Of a stretch of DNA of 64,000 bases, positions 52,844 to 60,538 are shown piece after piece. Numbering within the stretch: the first letter of the stretch is position 1; every line of letters starts with the position of its first letter. The stretch lies in NCBI RefSeq assembly GCF_009735625.1, contig NZ_CP046244.1:2962909-3026908 (forward strand). The letters are read 5' to 3'. The notes under the pieces are model-generated. The model saw only the letters and a program-made list of their open reading frames with translations. It ran no database searches and was not told where the DNA came from. Origin of the DNA: Moorella glycerini (GTDB lineage Bacteria > Bacillota > DSM-521 > Neomoorellales > Neomoorellaceae). A program made the position numbers and the translations under genes.

Positions 52844-53817
52844 TATTTAAGCCACCTTGCTACATCCAGGGCATAATAGGTAATAATGAGATCGGCCCCG
52901 GCCCTCTTGATGGCCGTCAGGCTTTCCAGCACGGTTCTTTCCTCATCCAGCCAGCCATTGGCAGCGGCGGCTTTGAGCATGGCATACTCGCCGCTGACCT
53001 GGTAGGCTACCAGGGGGGCGTTGAAGGTGTCTTTAACCCGGCGGATGATATCCAGGTAAGGGAGGGCCGGTTTAACCATGATCATATCGGCGCCTTCCTG
53101 GAGGTCCAGTTCCACTTCCCGCAGGGCCTCGTTGCTGTTGGCCGGGTCCATCTGGTAGCTGCGGCGGTCGCCAAACCGGGGTGCCGAACCGGCGGCTTCC
53201 CGGAAGGGACCGTAGAAAGCCGAAGCGAACTTGGCCGCGTAAGCCAGGATAGGTGTGTGGGTGAAGCCTTCTTTATCCAGGAGGCGGCGGATGGCCCCTA
53301 CCCGGCCGTCCATCATATCCGAGGGGGCTACGATATCGGCCCCGGCCTCCACATGGGAGAGGGCTGTTTTGGCGATAAGCTCCAGGGTGGGGTCGTTTAA
53401 AACCTGGCCGCCATCCACCAGGCCGCAGTGGCCGTGGCTGGTATACTCGCACAGGCAGACGTCGGTAATGACCAGGAGTCCCGGGTAAGCGCGCTTTAAG
53501 GCCCGCACGGCTTCCTGGACAATGCCCCGGGGGTCATAGGCCCCGGAGCCCACCTCATCTTTTACTGCCGGGATGCCAAAGAGGAGGACAGCCGGGATGC
53601 CGGCAGCCACTACGGCCGCGGCTTCTTTAACCAGGTTGTCGATGGAGAGCTGGTATACGCCCGGCATGGAAGGTACCGGGTTTTTTATTCCCTGGCCGTG
53701 GATGACAAAAAAGGGATAAATGAGGTCGCGGACGTTAATTTCCGTTTCCCGGATCATGGCCCGCAAGGTTTCATTCTGCCGCAGGCGTCGCGGCCGGCGC
53801 ACGGGAAAACCGGACAT
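52843..53817 (-). CDS. hemB: Delta-aminolevulinic acid dehydratase (porphobilinogen synthase)
   Basis: 324 residues. Zinc-type metal site [14 protein letters not shown], catalytic lysines in [19 protein letters not shown] and [10 protein letters not shown]. Joins two aminolevulinates into porphobilinogen. Second half of the tetrapyrrole operon, between ahbC and ahbD; a hairpin (53848-53893) lies just upstream. Confidence 0.97.
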   Translation of the reverse strand: MSGFPVRRPRRLRQNETLRAMIRETEINVRDLIYPFFVIHGQGIKNPVPSMPGVYQLSIDNLVKEAAAVVAAGIPAVLLFGIPAVKDEVGSGAYDPRGIVQEAVRALKRAYPGLLVITDVCLCEYTSHGHCGLVDGGQVLNDPTLELIAKTALSHVEAGADIVAPSDMMDGRVGAIRRLLDKEGFTHTPILAYAAKFASAFYGPFREAAGSAPRFGDRRSYQMDPANSNEALREVELDLQEGADMIMVKPALPYLDIIRRVKDTFNAPLVAYQVSGEYAMLKAAAANGWLDEERTVLESLTAIKRAGADLIITYYALDVARWLK

Positions 53818-53847
53818 GAAAAATCACCTCGGCAAATATGTTGATTA

Positions 53848-53893
53848 TGGCTATATCCCGGGGCATGGCCGTGAGCGGTGAGGGACATAGCCA
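53848..53893 (-). other. Intercistronic hairpin before hemB
   Basis: 12-base arms (53848-53859/53882-53893; TGGCTATGTCCC against GGGATATAGCCA) pair with one mismatch across a 22-base loop. No T-run. It ends about 30 bases before the hemB start. Confidence 0.6.
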
Positions 53894-53906
53894 AACGGGG
53901 GCATTT

Positions 53907-55082
53907 TTACCTGGCTGCAATCTCCGCTGCCGTTAAATAGCAGGCGGGGTCGGACTCCCAGAAGTCGCCGGTCAGGCTTTCCGCCCGGGCGCGGCAGTTG
54001 CCGTTACAGAGGTCCAGCCAGGCGCAAGTTGAGCAGCGGCCTTTGAGCAGGGGCTTGCGATCCCGCAGGCCTTGCAGGAGGGGATGGCTCAAATCGGTCC
54101 AGATTTCACCAAAGGGCCGTTCCCGGACATTACCCAGGGTGTGGTGCATGGTAAACTGGTCAGGGTGGACGTTACCGGCCCAGTCGACGGCGCCGATGGC
54201 GATCCCGCTGCGGTTACCCCCGTTCAGGCGCAATAACTCCCGCACGGCTGCCGCCCGCTCCGGGTCCTGGCGGCGCAGTTGCAAATAAAGGTAAATGCCG
54301 TCGGCATGGTTATCGACGGTTAAGATTTCCACTTCCCGGCCCTGTTCCTTCAGGCGCCTGGTTGCTTCGATAAGCAAATCCATGGCGGCGCGGCTTTCTT
54401 CATGGCTCAGGTCTTCCCCGGCAAGCTCGCTGCCCCGGCCGCTGTAAACCAGGTGATAGAAACAGGCCCGGGGAATGTTCTCTTCCCGGATGAGGTAAAA
54501 AATCTCCTCCAGCTGGTCAACATTGGCGCGGCTGATGGTAAAACGTAAACCCACCCGCTGGTCGGCAGCCAGGCAGTTACGGATGCCTTCCAGGGCCGCC
54601 GCAAAGGCTCCTTTTTGCCCCCGGAAGGCATCATGCCTCTCCTCCACGCCGTCCAGGCTGATCCCCACATAGCTGACGCCGAGTTTTTTCAATTCCCGGG
54701 CTGTACTGCGGTCAATAAGGGTACCGTTAGTAGACAGGGTGACCCGCAGGCCTTTCCCTACAGCAGTGGCCATCAGGTCAAAGATATCCGGCCGCACCAG
54801 GGGTTCACCCCCGGACAGGAGGAGGACCGGCACGCGAAAGGCCACCAGTTGCTCCAGGAAATCCCGGGCGGCCCGGGTATCCATCTCTTCGTTACCTGCA
54901 CCCGGCCCGGCCCCGGCATAGCAATGGCGGCACTTCAGGTTGCAGGCCCGGGTACAATTCCAGACTACCACCGGCCCGCTGTCCCGGCGCGCTCCCGCTG
55001 CCGCACCAAAGGCAGCCTGGCTGTAGCGCAACGTATCCCCGAAATATCTATCATTAAAAAGCAGTTTAGTCAGGCTGATCAG
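53907..55082 (-). CDS. ahbC: Radical SAM 12,18-didecarboxysiroheme deacetylase AhbC
   Basis: 391 residues if started at a CTG (55082) overlapping the cobA-hemD stop; a TTG at 55031 gives 374 but loses ISLTKLLFNDRYFGDTLRY, which matches the conserved AhbC start. Radical SAM motif TRACNLKCRHCYAG after VVVWN, GGEP in LLSGGEPLVRPD, and a C-terminal cysteine cluster CSTCAWLDLCNGNCRARA. Removes two acetate side chains as the step between AhbAB and AhbD. AGGTGA sits six bases before the CTG. Confidence 0.82.
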   Translation of the reverse strand: MISLTKLLFNDRYFGDTLRYSQAAFGAAAGARRDSGPVVVWNCTRACNLKCRHCYAGAGPGAGNEEMDTRAARDFLEQLVAFRVPVLLLSGGEPLVRPDIFDLMATAVGKGLRVTLSTNGTLIDRSTARELKKLGVSYVGISLDGVEERHDAFRGQKGAFAAALEGIRNCLAADQRVGLRFTISRANVDQLEEIFYLIREENIPRACFYHLVYSGRGSELAGEDLSHEESRAAMDLLIEATRRLKEQGREVEILTVDNHADGIYLYLQLRRQDPERAAAVRELLRLNGGNRSGIAIGAVDWAGNVHPDQFTMHHTLGNVRERPFGEIWTDLSHPLLQGLRDRKPLLKGRCSTCAWLDLCNGNCRARAESLTGDFWESDPACYLTAAEIAAR

Positions 55083-56620
55083 TTCTCCTCACCTGCCTTC
55101 CGGCCGGCATAATAGTCCAGCATGGCCCGGATCAGGCCTGCTTCTGTATATTCTCCTGCCGTAGCCGTTACCGCCAGCCCGGCTTCCCTGGCCGTGGCTG
55201 CCGTAATAGGCCCGAGGCAAAAAACATCGACGCCCTGCATGAGGGTAAGAGTCTCGTCCCCCAGGAGATCAAGGAAAGACTTGACCGTCGAAGAACTGGT
55301 AAAGGTAACGGCCGTTACTTTACCGGCAGCCAGCAGTTCCCGCAAGGCGCTCACTTCGCTTTCCCTTTTAACGGTACGGTAGACGGCTACCTCCGTCACT
55401 TCTGCTCCCTGGCGGCGGAGGTCTTCCGCCAGGAAGGGCCGGGCAATATCAGCCCGCGGCAGGAGCACGCGCCGGCCCTGAAGTAAAGGTCCCAGACCGG
55501 CAGCTACGGCTTCGGCCACATATTCCCCCGGCTGCCAGTCGGGGTTCAAACCCCGCTCCTGCAGGGCCCTAGCCGTCGCCGGGCCGATGGCGGCAATTTT
55601 TATCCCGGCCAGGGTGCGGATGTCGAGCTGCCTTTCCTGTAAACGCCGGCAGAGATAACGGACACCGTTGGCACTGGTAAAGATCAACCACTCGAAATCT
55701 TTAATCTTAGCCAGGGCGGCATCCAGGTGGCCCCAGTCGGCCGGTGGCTGGATTTCAATGGCCGGGAAGGCCAGCACTTCCGCCCCCAGGTCGGCCAGCC
55801 GCCGGGCCATTGCTTCCGCCTGGGCCCGGGGGCGGGTGATTACCACCCGCCGGCCGAAAAGGGGTTTGCCTTCCAGCCAGGCCAGGGCAGAACGCAAAGA
55901 AACTACCTGGCCGACAACGATAATAGCCGGGTTGCTGAAGCCGGCTTCCTGGGCTTTGGCCTCAATATCGGCCAGGGTACCGACCAGGGTTTCCTGCTCG
56001 GCCCTGGTGCCCCAGCGGATGAGGGCCACCGGGGTAGCGGGGGTACGGCCACAGGCCAGCAACCGGCTGACAATGGGGGCCAGGTTGGCCATGCCCATCA
56101 GGAAAACCAGGGTATCGACGGCCCCGGCCAGGGCCTCCCAGTTGATGGCGCTGCTTTCTTTACCCGGGTCTTCATTACCGGTAATGAAGGCCACCGTTGA
56201 AGCCAGGCCGCGGTGGGTCACCGGGATGCCGGCGTAGGCCGGTACGGCGATGGCCGCCGTGACCCCGGGCACCACTTCAAAGGGTATCCCGGCGGCCTTG
56301 AGGGCCAGGGCTTCTTCCCCGCCGCGGCCAAAGACAAAGGGGTCACCGCCTTTTAAGCGCACCACCTGCTTTCCCTGCCGGGCGAGCTCTACCAGGAGTT
56401 CATTGATTTCTTCCTGGCGCAGGGCATGGCGGTAGGGGGCTTTGCCGACATAAATTTTTGCGGCCCCCTGTGGTGCATAATCCAGGAGGCTCGGGTTGAT
56501 CAGGCGGTCATAGACCACCACATCAGCCCGGGCCAGGCATTCCTGCCCCTTGATAGTTAATAATCCGGCGTCACCGGGGCCGGCACCGACCAGATATACT
56601 TTACCTGTGGAAATTGCCAC
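55079..56620 (-). CDS. cobA-hemD: Fused uroporphyrinogen-III C-methyltransferase and uroporphyrinogen-III synthase
   Basis: 513 residues. Residues 1-~245 are a SUMT: VYLVGAGPGDAGLLTIKG, VVRLKGGDPFVFGRGGEE and GIPVTHRGLAS. Residues ~255-513 are HemD: GRRVVITRPRAQAEAMARRL and FTSANGVRYL. HemD closes hydroxymethylbilane to uroporphyrinogen III; CobA methylates it twice to precorrin-2, the branch to cobalamin, siroheme and Ahb heme. This fusion is common in Clostridia. Overlaps hemC by 20 bp. Confidence 0.96.
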   Translation of the reverse strand: MAISTGKVYLVGAGPGDAGLLTIKGQECLARADVVVYDRLINPSLLDYAPQGAAKIYVGKAPYRHALRQEEINELLVELARQGKQVVRLKGGDPFVFGRGGEEALALKAAGIPFEVVPGVTAAIAVPAYAGIPVTHRGLASTVAFITGNEDPGKESSAINWEALAGAVDTLVFLMGMANLAPIVSRLLACGRTPATPVALIRWGTRAEQETLVGTLADIEAKAQEAGFSNPAIIVVGQVVSLRSALAWLEGKPLFGRRVVITRPRAQAEAMARRLADLGAEVLAFPAIEIQPPADWGHLDAALAKIKDFEWLIFTSANGVRYLCRRLQERQLDIRTLAGIKIAAIGPATARALQERGLNPDWQPGEYVAEAVAAGLGPLLQGRRVLLPRADIARPFLAEDLRRQGAEVTEVAVYRTVKRESEVSALRELLAAGKVTAVTFTSSSTVKSFLDLLGDETLTLMQGVDVFCLGPITAATAREAGLAVTATAGEYTEAGLIRAMLDYYAGRKAGEEN

Positions 56621-57542
56621 CCTTCAGTCTTACCTCCTGTAAAATGGCCCCCGCGCCCCGGGCCAGTAATTTCCGGGCCAGTTCCTGACCGGCGGCTTCC
56701 GGGTTGGCCGTGCTCCCGGAAACGTAATCCCTTAATACCTGCCTGCCGTCCAGGCTGGCCACCATACCCTGCAGGACCAGGGCTTCCCCTTCCACGGTAG
56801 CCAGGGCACCTATGGGAACCTGGCAGCCTCCTTCCAGGGCACGTAAGTAAGCCCTTTCCGCCCGCACTGCCGCAACCGTGGGCGGGTGGTTGATGGCGGC
56901 CACCAGCTGCGCGATTTGTTCATCCCCGGCCCGGATCTCAACGCCGATGGCCCCCTGCCCTACAGCCGGCAGGCAAAGGTGATAGGGTATGGGTTCCCCC
57001 AGGAGGCGGCCATGGTTTAACCTTTTCACCCCGGCGGCAGCCAGGACGATGGCCTCCAGTCCTTCCCGCTCCATTTTCGCCAGGCGGGTGGGGACATTGC
57101 CCCGCAGGTCCACCAGTTCCAGGTCGGGGCGGGCATGGGCCAGCTGGGCCTTGCGCCTCAGGCTGCTTGTCCCCACCCGGGCCTTGACTGGTAGAGATGC
57201 CAGGGTATAGCCCGCCGGGGAGATGAGGACATCAGCCGGGTCTTCCCGCGGCCCCATGGCACCGATAATCAGGCTCTCTGGCAAGCTGGTCGGCATATCT
57301 TTCATGCTGTGGACGGCCATATCGATAACCCCGTCCAGGAGGGCCAGTTCCAGTTCCTTGGTAAAAAGGCCCTTATCGCCAATCCGCGCCAGGGCCACAT
57401 CGAGGATCTTATCGCCCTTAGTTTTAAAGGTAACCAGGCGACAGGTCAGATCCGGCCAGGCTTTTTCCAGGGCCTCGATAACCCAACGGGCCTGCCAGCG
57501 GGCCAGTTCACTTTCCCTGGAGCCCACCTTTACTTCCAGCAT
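56601..57542 (-). CDS. hemC: Hydroxymethylbilane synthase (porphobilinogen deaminase)
   Basis: 313 residues. Start VKVGSRESELARWQA, DIAVHSMKDMPT, LRGNVPTRLAKM, and the dipyrromethane cofactor cysteine in ALEGGCQVPIGA. Polymerises four porphobilinogens. ATG immediately after the hemA stop (1 bp). Confidence 0.97.
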   Translation of the reverse strand: MLEVKVGSRESELARWQARWVIEALEKAWPDLTCRLVTFKTKGDKILDVALARIGDKGLFTKELELALLDGVIDMAVHSMKDMPTSLPESLIIGAMGPREDPADVLISPAGYTLASLPVKARVGTSSLRRKAQLAHARPDLELVDLRGNVPTRLAKMEREGLEAIVLAAAGVKRLNHGRLLGEPIPYHLCLPAVGQGAIGVEIRAGDEQIAQLVAAINHPPTVAAVRAERAYLRALEGGCQVPIGALATVEGEALVLQGMVASLDGRQVLRDYVSGSTANPEAAGQELARKLLARGAGAILQEVRLKGGNFHR

Positions 57543-58868
57543 TTATTGCCCTCCTCCTTCCACTGCCGCCGCTTCTTTGCGGGGCCTGGCCCCTTCCCCC
57601 GGCAGGTTAAAAAGTTCATGCAGGGCTTCGGCATACAAATGTCCCCGCGGTGTCAGGGCGGCCTTTTTTAAGTTCACGACAGCGTCGTGGAGGAGCTGGT
57701 TGACAATGGAACTGGCCAGGGAACTGATTATTTTTTGCTGCCTTGGTGTCAGTTCTCCCAGCCGGTGACAGGCCCGCTCTAATTCAGCCTTTTTAATGGC
57801 TTCCGCTTTTTCCTTTAAAGCAATAATAGTTGGGACCACGTACAGAGATCCCAGCCAGCGGAAAAAGGCATCGACTTCAGCCGTAATGATACCTTCCGCC
57901 TGCCGGGCGGCATGCTGCCGTTCCTCCAGGTTGGCCAGGACCACCTGTTGCAGGTCGTCGATATCATACAGTTTCACCCCCGGCAGGTCGCCGGCAGATG
58001 GCTCAATATCCCGGGGCACGGCAATGTCAATGAGCATCAGGGGGCTGTCCGGCCGCGCCGCCCGCGCCCGGGCCCGGGCCACCTGTTCCCGGTGGAGAAT
58101 ATAGTGGCTGGCCGCCGTACAGCTGATAACGATATCGGCCCGGGACAGGTAATCCTCCATGGCGTCCAGGCGCACGGCTTGGCCGCCAATTTTAGAGGCC
58201 AGATCTACGGCCCGATCATATGAACGATTGGAAACCAGGACCGTGGTCACGCCTTTATCTTTCAGGTAACGGGCAGCCAGGGTACTCATTTTACCGGCAC
58301 CGATTACCAAAACGGTCCGCCCCTGGAGGTTACCATGAAAAACCTGGCGGGCCAGTTCTACGGCAGCGTAGCTGATTGATACCGTGTTGCGGTCGATGCG
58401 CGTTTCCGTCCTTACCCTCTTGCCAACGGTAATGGCCTGCTGCCACAGGGTGTTGAGGATGTTATTAGTTGTTCCTGTTTCCCGGGCTATCTCGTAAGCT
58501 TCGGCCACCTGGGCTAAAACCTGGTCTTCGCCGAGAATCATGGAATCCAGGCCGGCAGCCACCCGGAACAGGTGGCGGACAGTATGGCGCGTATTCAAGG
58601 TGTAAAGATAGCCTTCCAGGTTTTTAAGGTCCATCCGGCAGGACTGGCTGAGGAAGTTCTTGCCTGCCCTGATCCCGGTTTCCTCCTGCTGGCAGGCCAC
58701 ATATATTTCCGTCCGGTTACAGGTACTTAAAATCACGCAACCCTCAACGCCGGCCACGGCCCGTAGCTGTTCCAGGGCCGCCGGCAAACCGTGGCGGGCA
58801 AAAGCCAGTTGCTCCCGGATTTCTACCGGCGCCGTGCGATGATTTAAACCGACGGCAACGACAAACAC
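57543..58868 (-). CDS. hemA: Glutamyl-tRNA reductase
   Basis: 441 residues from a GTG at 58868. Catalytic Cys50 in ILSTCNRTEIY, then EDQVLAQV, NADPH fold TVLVIGAGKMSTLAARYL and a C-terminal dimerisation helix. First committed step of tetrapyrrole synthesis from Glu-tRNA. Overlaps the precorrin-2 dehydrogenase gene by 25 bp. Confidence 0.97.
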   Translation of the reverse strand: MFVVAVGLNHRTAPVEIREQLAFARHGLPAALEQLRAVAGVEGCVILSTCNRTEIYVACQQEETGIRAGKNFLSQSCRMDLKNLEGYLYTLNTRHTVRHLFRVAAGLDSMILGEDQVLAQVAEAYEIARETGTTNNILNTLWQQAITVGKRVRTETRIDRNTVSISYAAVELARQVFHGNLQGRTVLVIGAGKMSTLAARYLKDKGVTTVLVSNRSYDRAVDLASKIGGQAVRLDAMEDYLSRADIVISCTAASHYILHREQVARARARAARPDSPLMLIDIAVPRDIEPSAGDLPGVKLYDIDDLQQVVLANLEERQHAARQAEGIITAEVDAFFRWLGSLYVVPTIIALKEKAEAIKKAELERACHRLGELTPRQQKIISSLASSIVNQLLHDAVVNLKKAALTPRGHLYAEALHELFNLPGEGARPRKEAAAVEGGGQ

Positions 58869-59488
58869 TGCTTCACCCGCTCCTTTGCTAAATCTTCTTT
58901 GCCCCGGGCTACCAGGCGAAATAATATCTCATCCCCGGCCAGCCGCCGCAGTAATTCTTCCCGGCGTTTCTGGTCATGGGGCCAGACCTTTTTAAGCAAA
59001 GGACGAAGTTCTCCTAAAAAGTCCACCCAGGGGCCGTATTCCGGTCCAATTTCAGCCTCCAGCTGTTTGCGTAACTGGCGGGCCAGGGCCGGGCTTTTCC
59101 CGGCGGTAGAGATGGCTATTTGCAAGTCCCCGCGCCGGACGACAGAGGGAACCATAAAGGTACACTTTTCCGGCGCATCGGCGACATTGACCCAGATGCC
59201 GGCCTGGTGGCAGTCGGCAGCCACGCGGGCATTAAGGCCGGCGTCAGCGGTGACGGCAAAAACCAGGGCCATCCCCGTGATATCGCCGGGCTGGTATTCA
59301 CGCCGCCACCATACCAGTTGCCTGGCCAGGGCCAGGTCCGCCAGGACGCGCGTAACCTCCGGGCTTACCAGGGTAACCCTGGCGCCTGCTTCCAGCAAAT
59401 TTAAAACCTTGCGCTCACCGACCTGCCCGCCGCCGACTACCAGGCAGGGACGGTCCGTTAGCTCTACTACCATAGAATAAAAGCCCAT
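58844..59488 (-). CDS. sirC: Precorrin-2 dehydrogenase (SirC/CysG N-terminal type)
   Basis: 214 residues. NAD fold RPCLVVGGGQVGERKVLNLLEAGA, then NVADAPEKCTFMVPSVVRRGDLQIAISTAGKSPALA, the family core. Oxidises precorrin-2 to sirohydrochlorin. Some Met8-type relatives also insert iron; SirC-type proteins do not, and no separate ferrochelatase gene (SirB/CbiK) is in the window. ATG overlaps the polyprenyl synthase stop as TAATG. Confidence 0.92.
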   Translation of the reverse strand: MGFYSMVVELTDRPCLVVGGGQVGERKVLNLLEAGARVTLVSPEVTRVLADLALARQLVWWRREYQPGDITGMALVFAVTADAGLNARVAADCHQAGIWVNVADAPEKCTFMVPSVVRRGDLQIAISTAGKSPALARQLRKQLEAEIGPEYGPWVDFLGELRPLLKKVWPHDQKRREELLRRLAGDEILFRLVARGKEDLAKERVKQCLSLPSV

Positions 59489-60456
59489 TATAGACCACGC
59501 GTCCTCACATAGTACGTCAGGCCCATTAAAGTATCCCGCGCCTGTCCTTCCGGCAGGAAAATGGCCTGCTGCCTGGCCCGGGCCAGGTAACGCTCGGCCA
59601 GCCCCAGGGCATAATCGATGCCGCCACTATCTTTAATGAGGTCAATAACTTCCAGAATTTCCGTAGCTGTTTTATCCCTTTTGGCCAGCAGGAAAATTAG
59701 CTTTTGCTTTTTGGGAGAGCAGCGTAAAGCATAGATGGCCGGCAGGGTAATAACCCCCTGGCGCAGGTCGCTACCTATGGGCTTACCCAGGCGTTCCGGG
59801 TCGGCCACCATATCCAGGACATCATCGGTGATCTGGAAGGCCATCCCCAGGTTGCGACCATAATGGTACAGGTGGCGGATAAAATCCTCCCCGGCCCCGG
59901 CAACTATGGCCCCCAGCTGGCAGCTGGCGGCAATAAGTAAGGCCGTCTTGCGGTAGATACGTTTCAGGTAGTCACGCAAGGTAACCTCCAGGTCAAAGGC
60001 GCCGGCCAGCTGGTGCAGTTCCCCCTGGACCATTTTGACGCTGGTGGAAGCCAGGATCGAAGGGATACGGGGATCGTCATAGGTGGCCACCAGGAGCAGG
60101 GAGCGGGCAAAAAGGTAATCCCCTGTATGCAAAGAAAGCTCCTGGCCCCAGCGGGCCCACACCGTCGGCCGCCCCCGCCGGACCGGGGAGGCATCGATGA
60201 CGTCGTCATGGACCAGGGTGGCCATATGAATCATTTCCAGGGCCACGGCCAGGGGCAGGACCCGTTCCAGGGGGGCGCCGCAGCATTTGGCTGCCAGGAT
60301 GGCAAAGGCCGGGCGCAGTCTTTTTCCCCCCGCCTGGACCAGGTGCCGGGCCGCCTGGCTTAAGACCGGGTCAGGAGCATCCACCTGGCGCAATAATTCA
60401 GCCTCTACTGCTTGTAAATCGGCTTGTACCTCCTGCCAGAGGGGTAACTCTTTCAT
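59488..60456 (-). CDS. All-trans polyprenyl diphosphate synthase
   Basis: 322 residues. Both aspartate-rich motifs: LVHDDVIDAS and FQITDDVLDMVAD, with GGKRLRPA near the N-terminus. Makes a long prenyl chain, probably the menaquinone side chain (heptaprenyl synthase component II). First gene of the heme operon by overlap. The ATG at 60456 lacks a ribosome site and follows TATAAT by six bases, so it may be read from a leaderless mRNA. Confidence 0.9.
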   Translation of the reverse strand: MKELPLWQEVQADLQAVEAELLRQVDAPDPVLSQAARHLVQAGGKRLRPAFAILAAKCCGAPLERVLPLAVALEMIHMATLVHDDVIDASPVRRGRPTVWARWGQELSLHTGDYLFARSLLLVATYDDPRIPSILASTSVKMVQGELHQLAGAFDLEVTLRDYLKRIYRKTALLIAASCQLGAIVAGAGEDFIRHLYHYGRNLGMAFQITDDVLDMVADPERLGKPIGSDLRQGVITLPAIYALRCSPKKQKLIFLLAKRDKTATEILEVIDLIKDSGGIDYALGLAERYLARARQQAIFLPEGQARDTLMGLTYYVRTRGL

Positions 60457-60462
60457 AATTAC

Positions 60463-60491
60463 ATTATACCACCTGTAACTGTCCTTGCCGA
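60463..60491 (-). promoter_or_regulatory. Promoter of the polyprenyl synthase-heme operon
   Basis: TATAAT (60463-60468), 17-bp spacer and TCGGCA (60486-60491, four of six consensus bases). The predicted start of transcription falls at or next to the ATG at 60456. Confidence 0.65.
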
Positions 60492-60538
60492 GTATTTTTC
60501 CCCAATACCAGCTACTTACCTCTCAGGTGGGCATCTTC

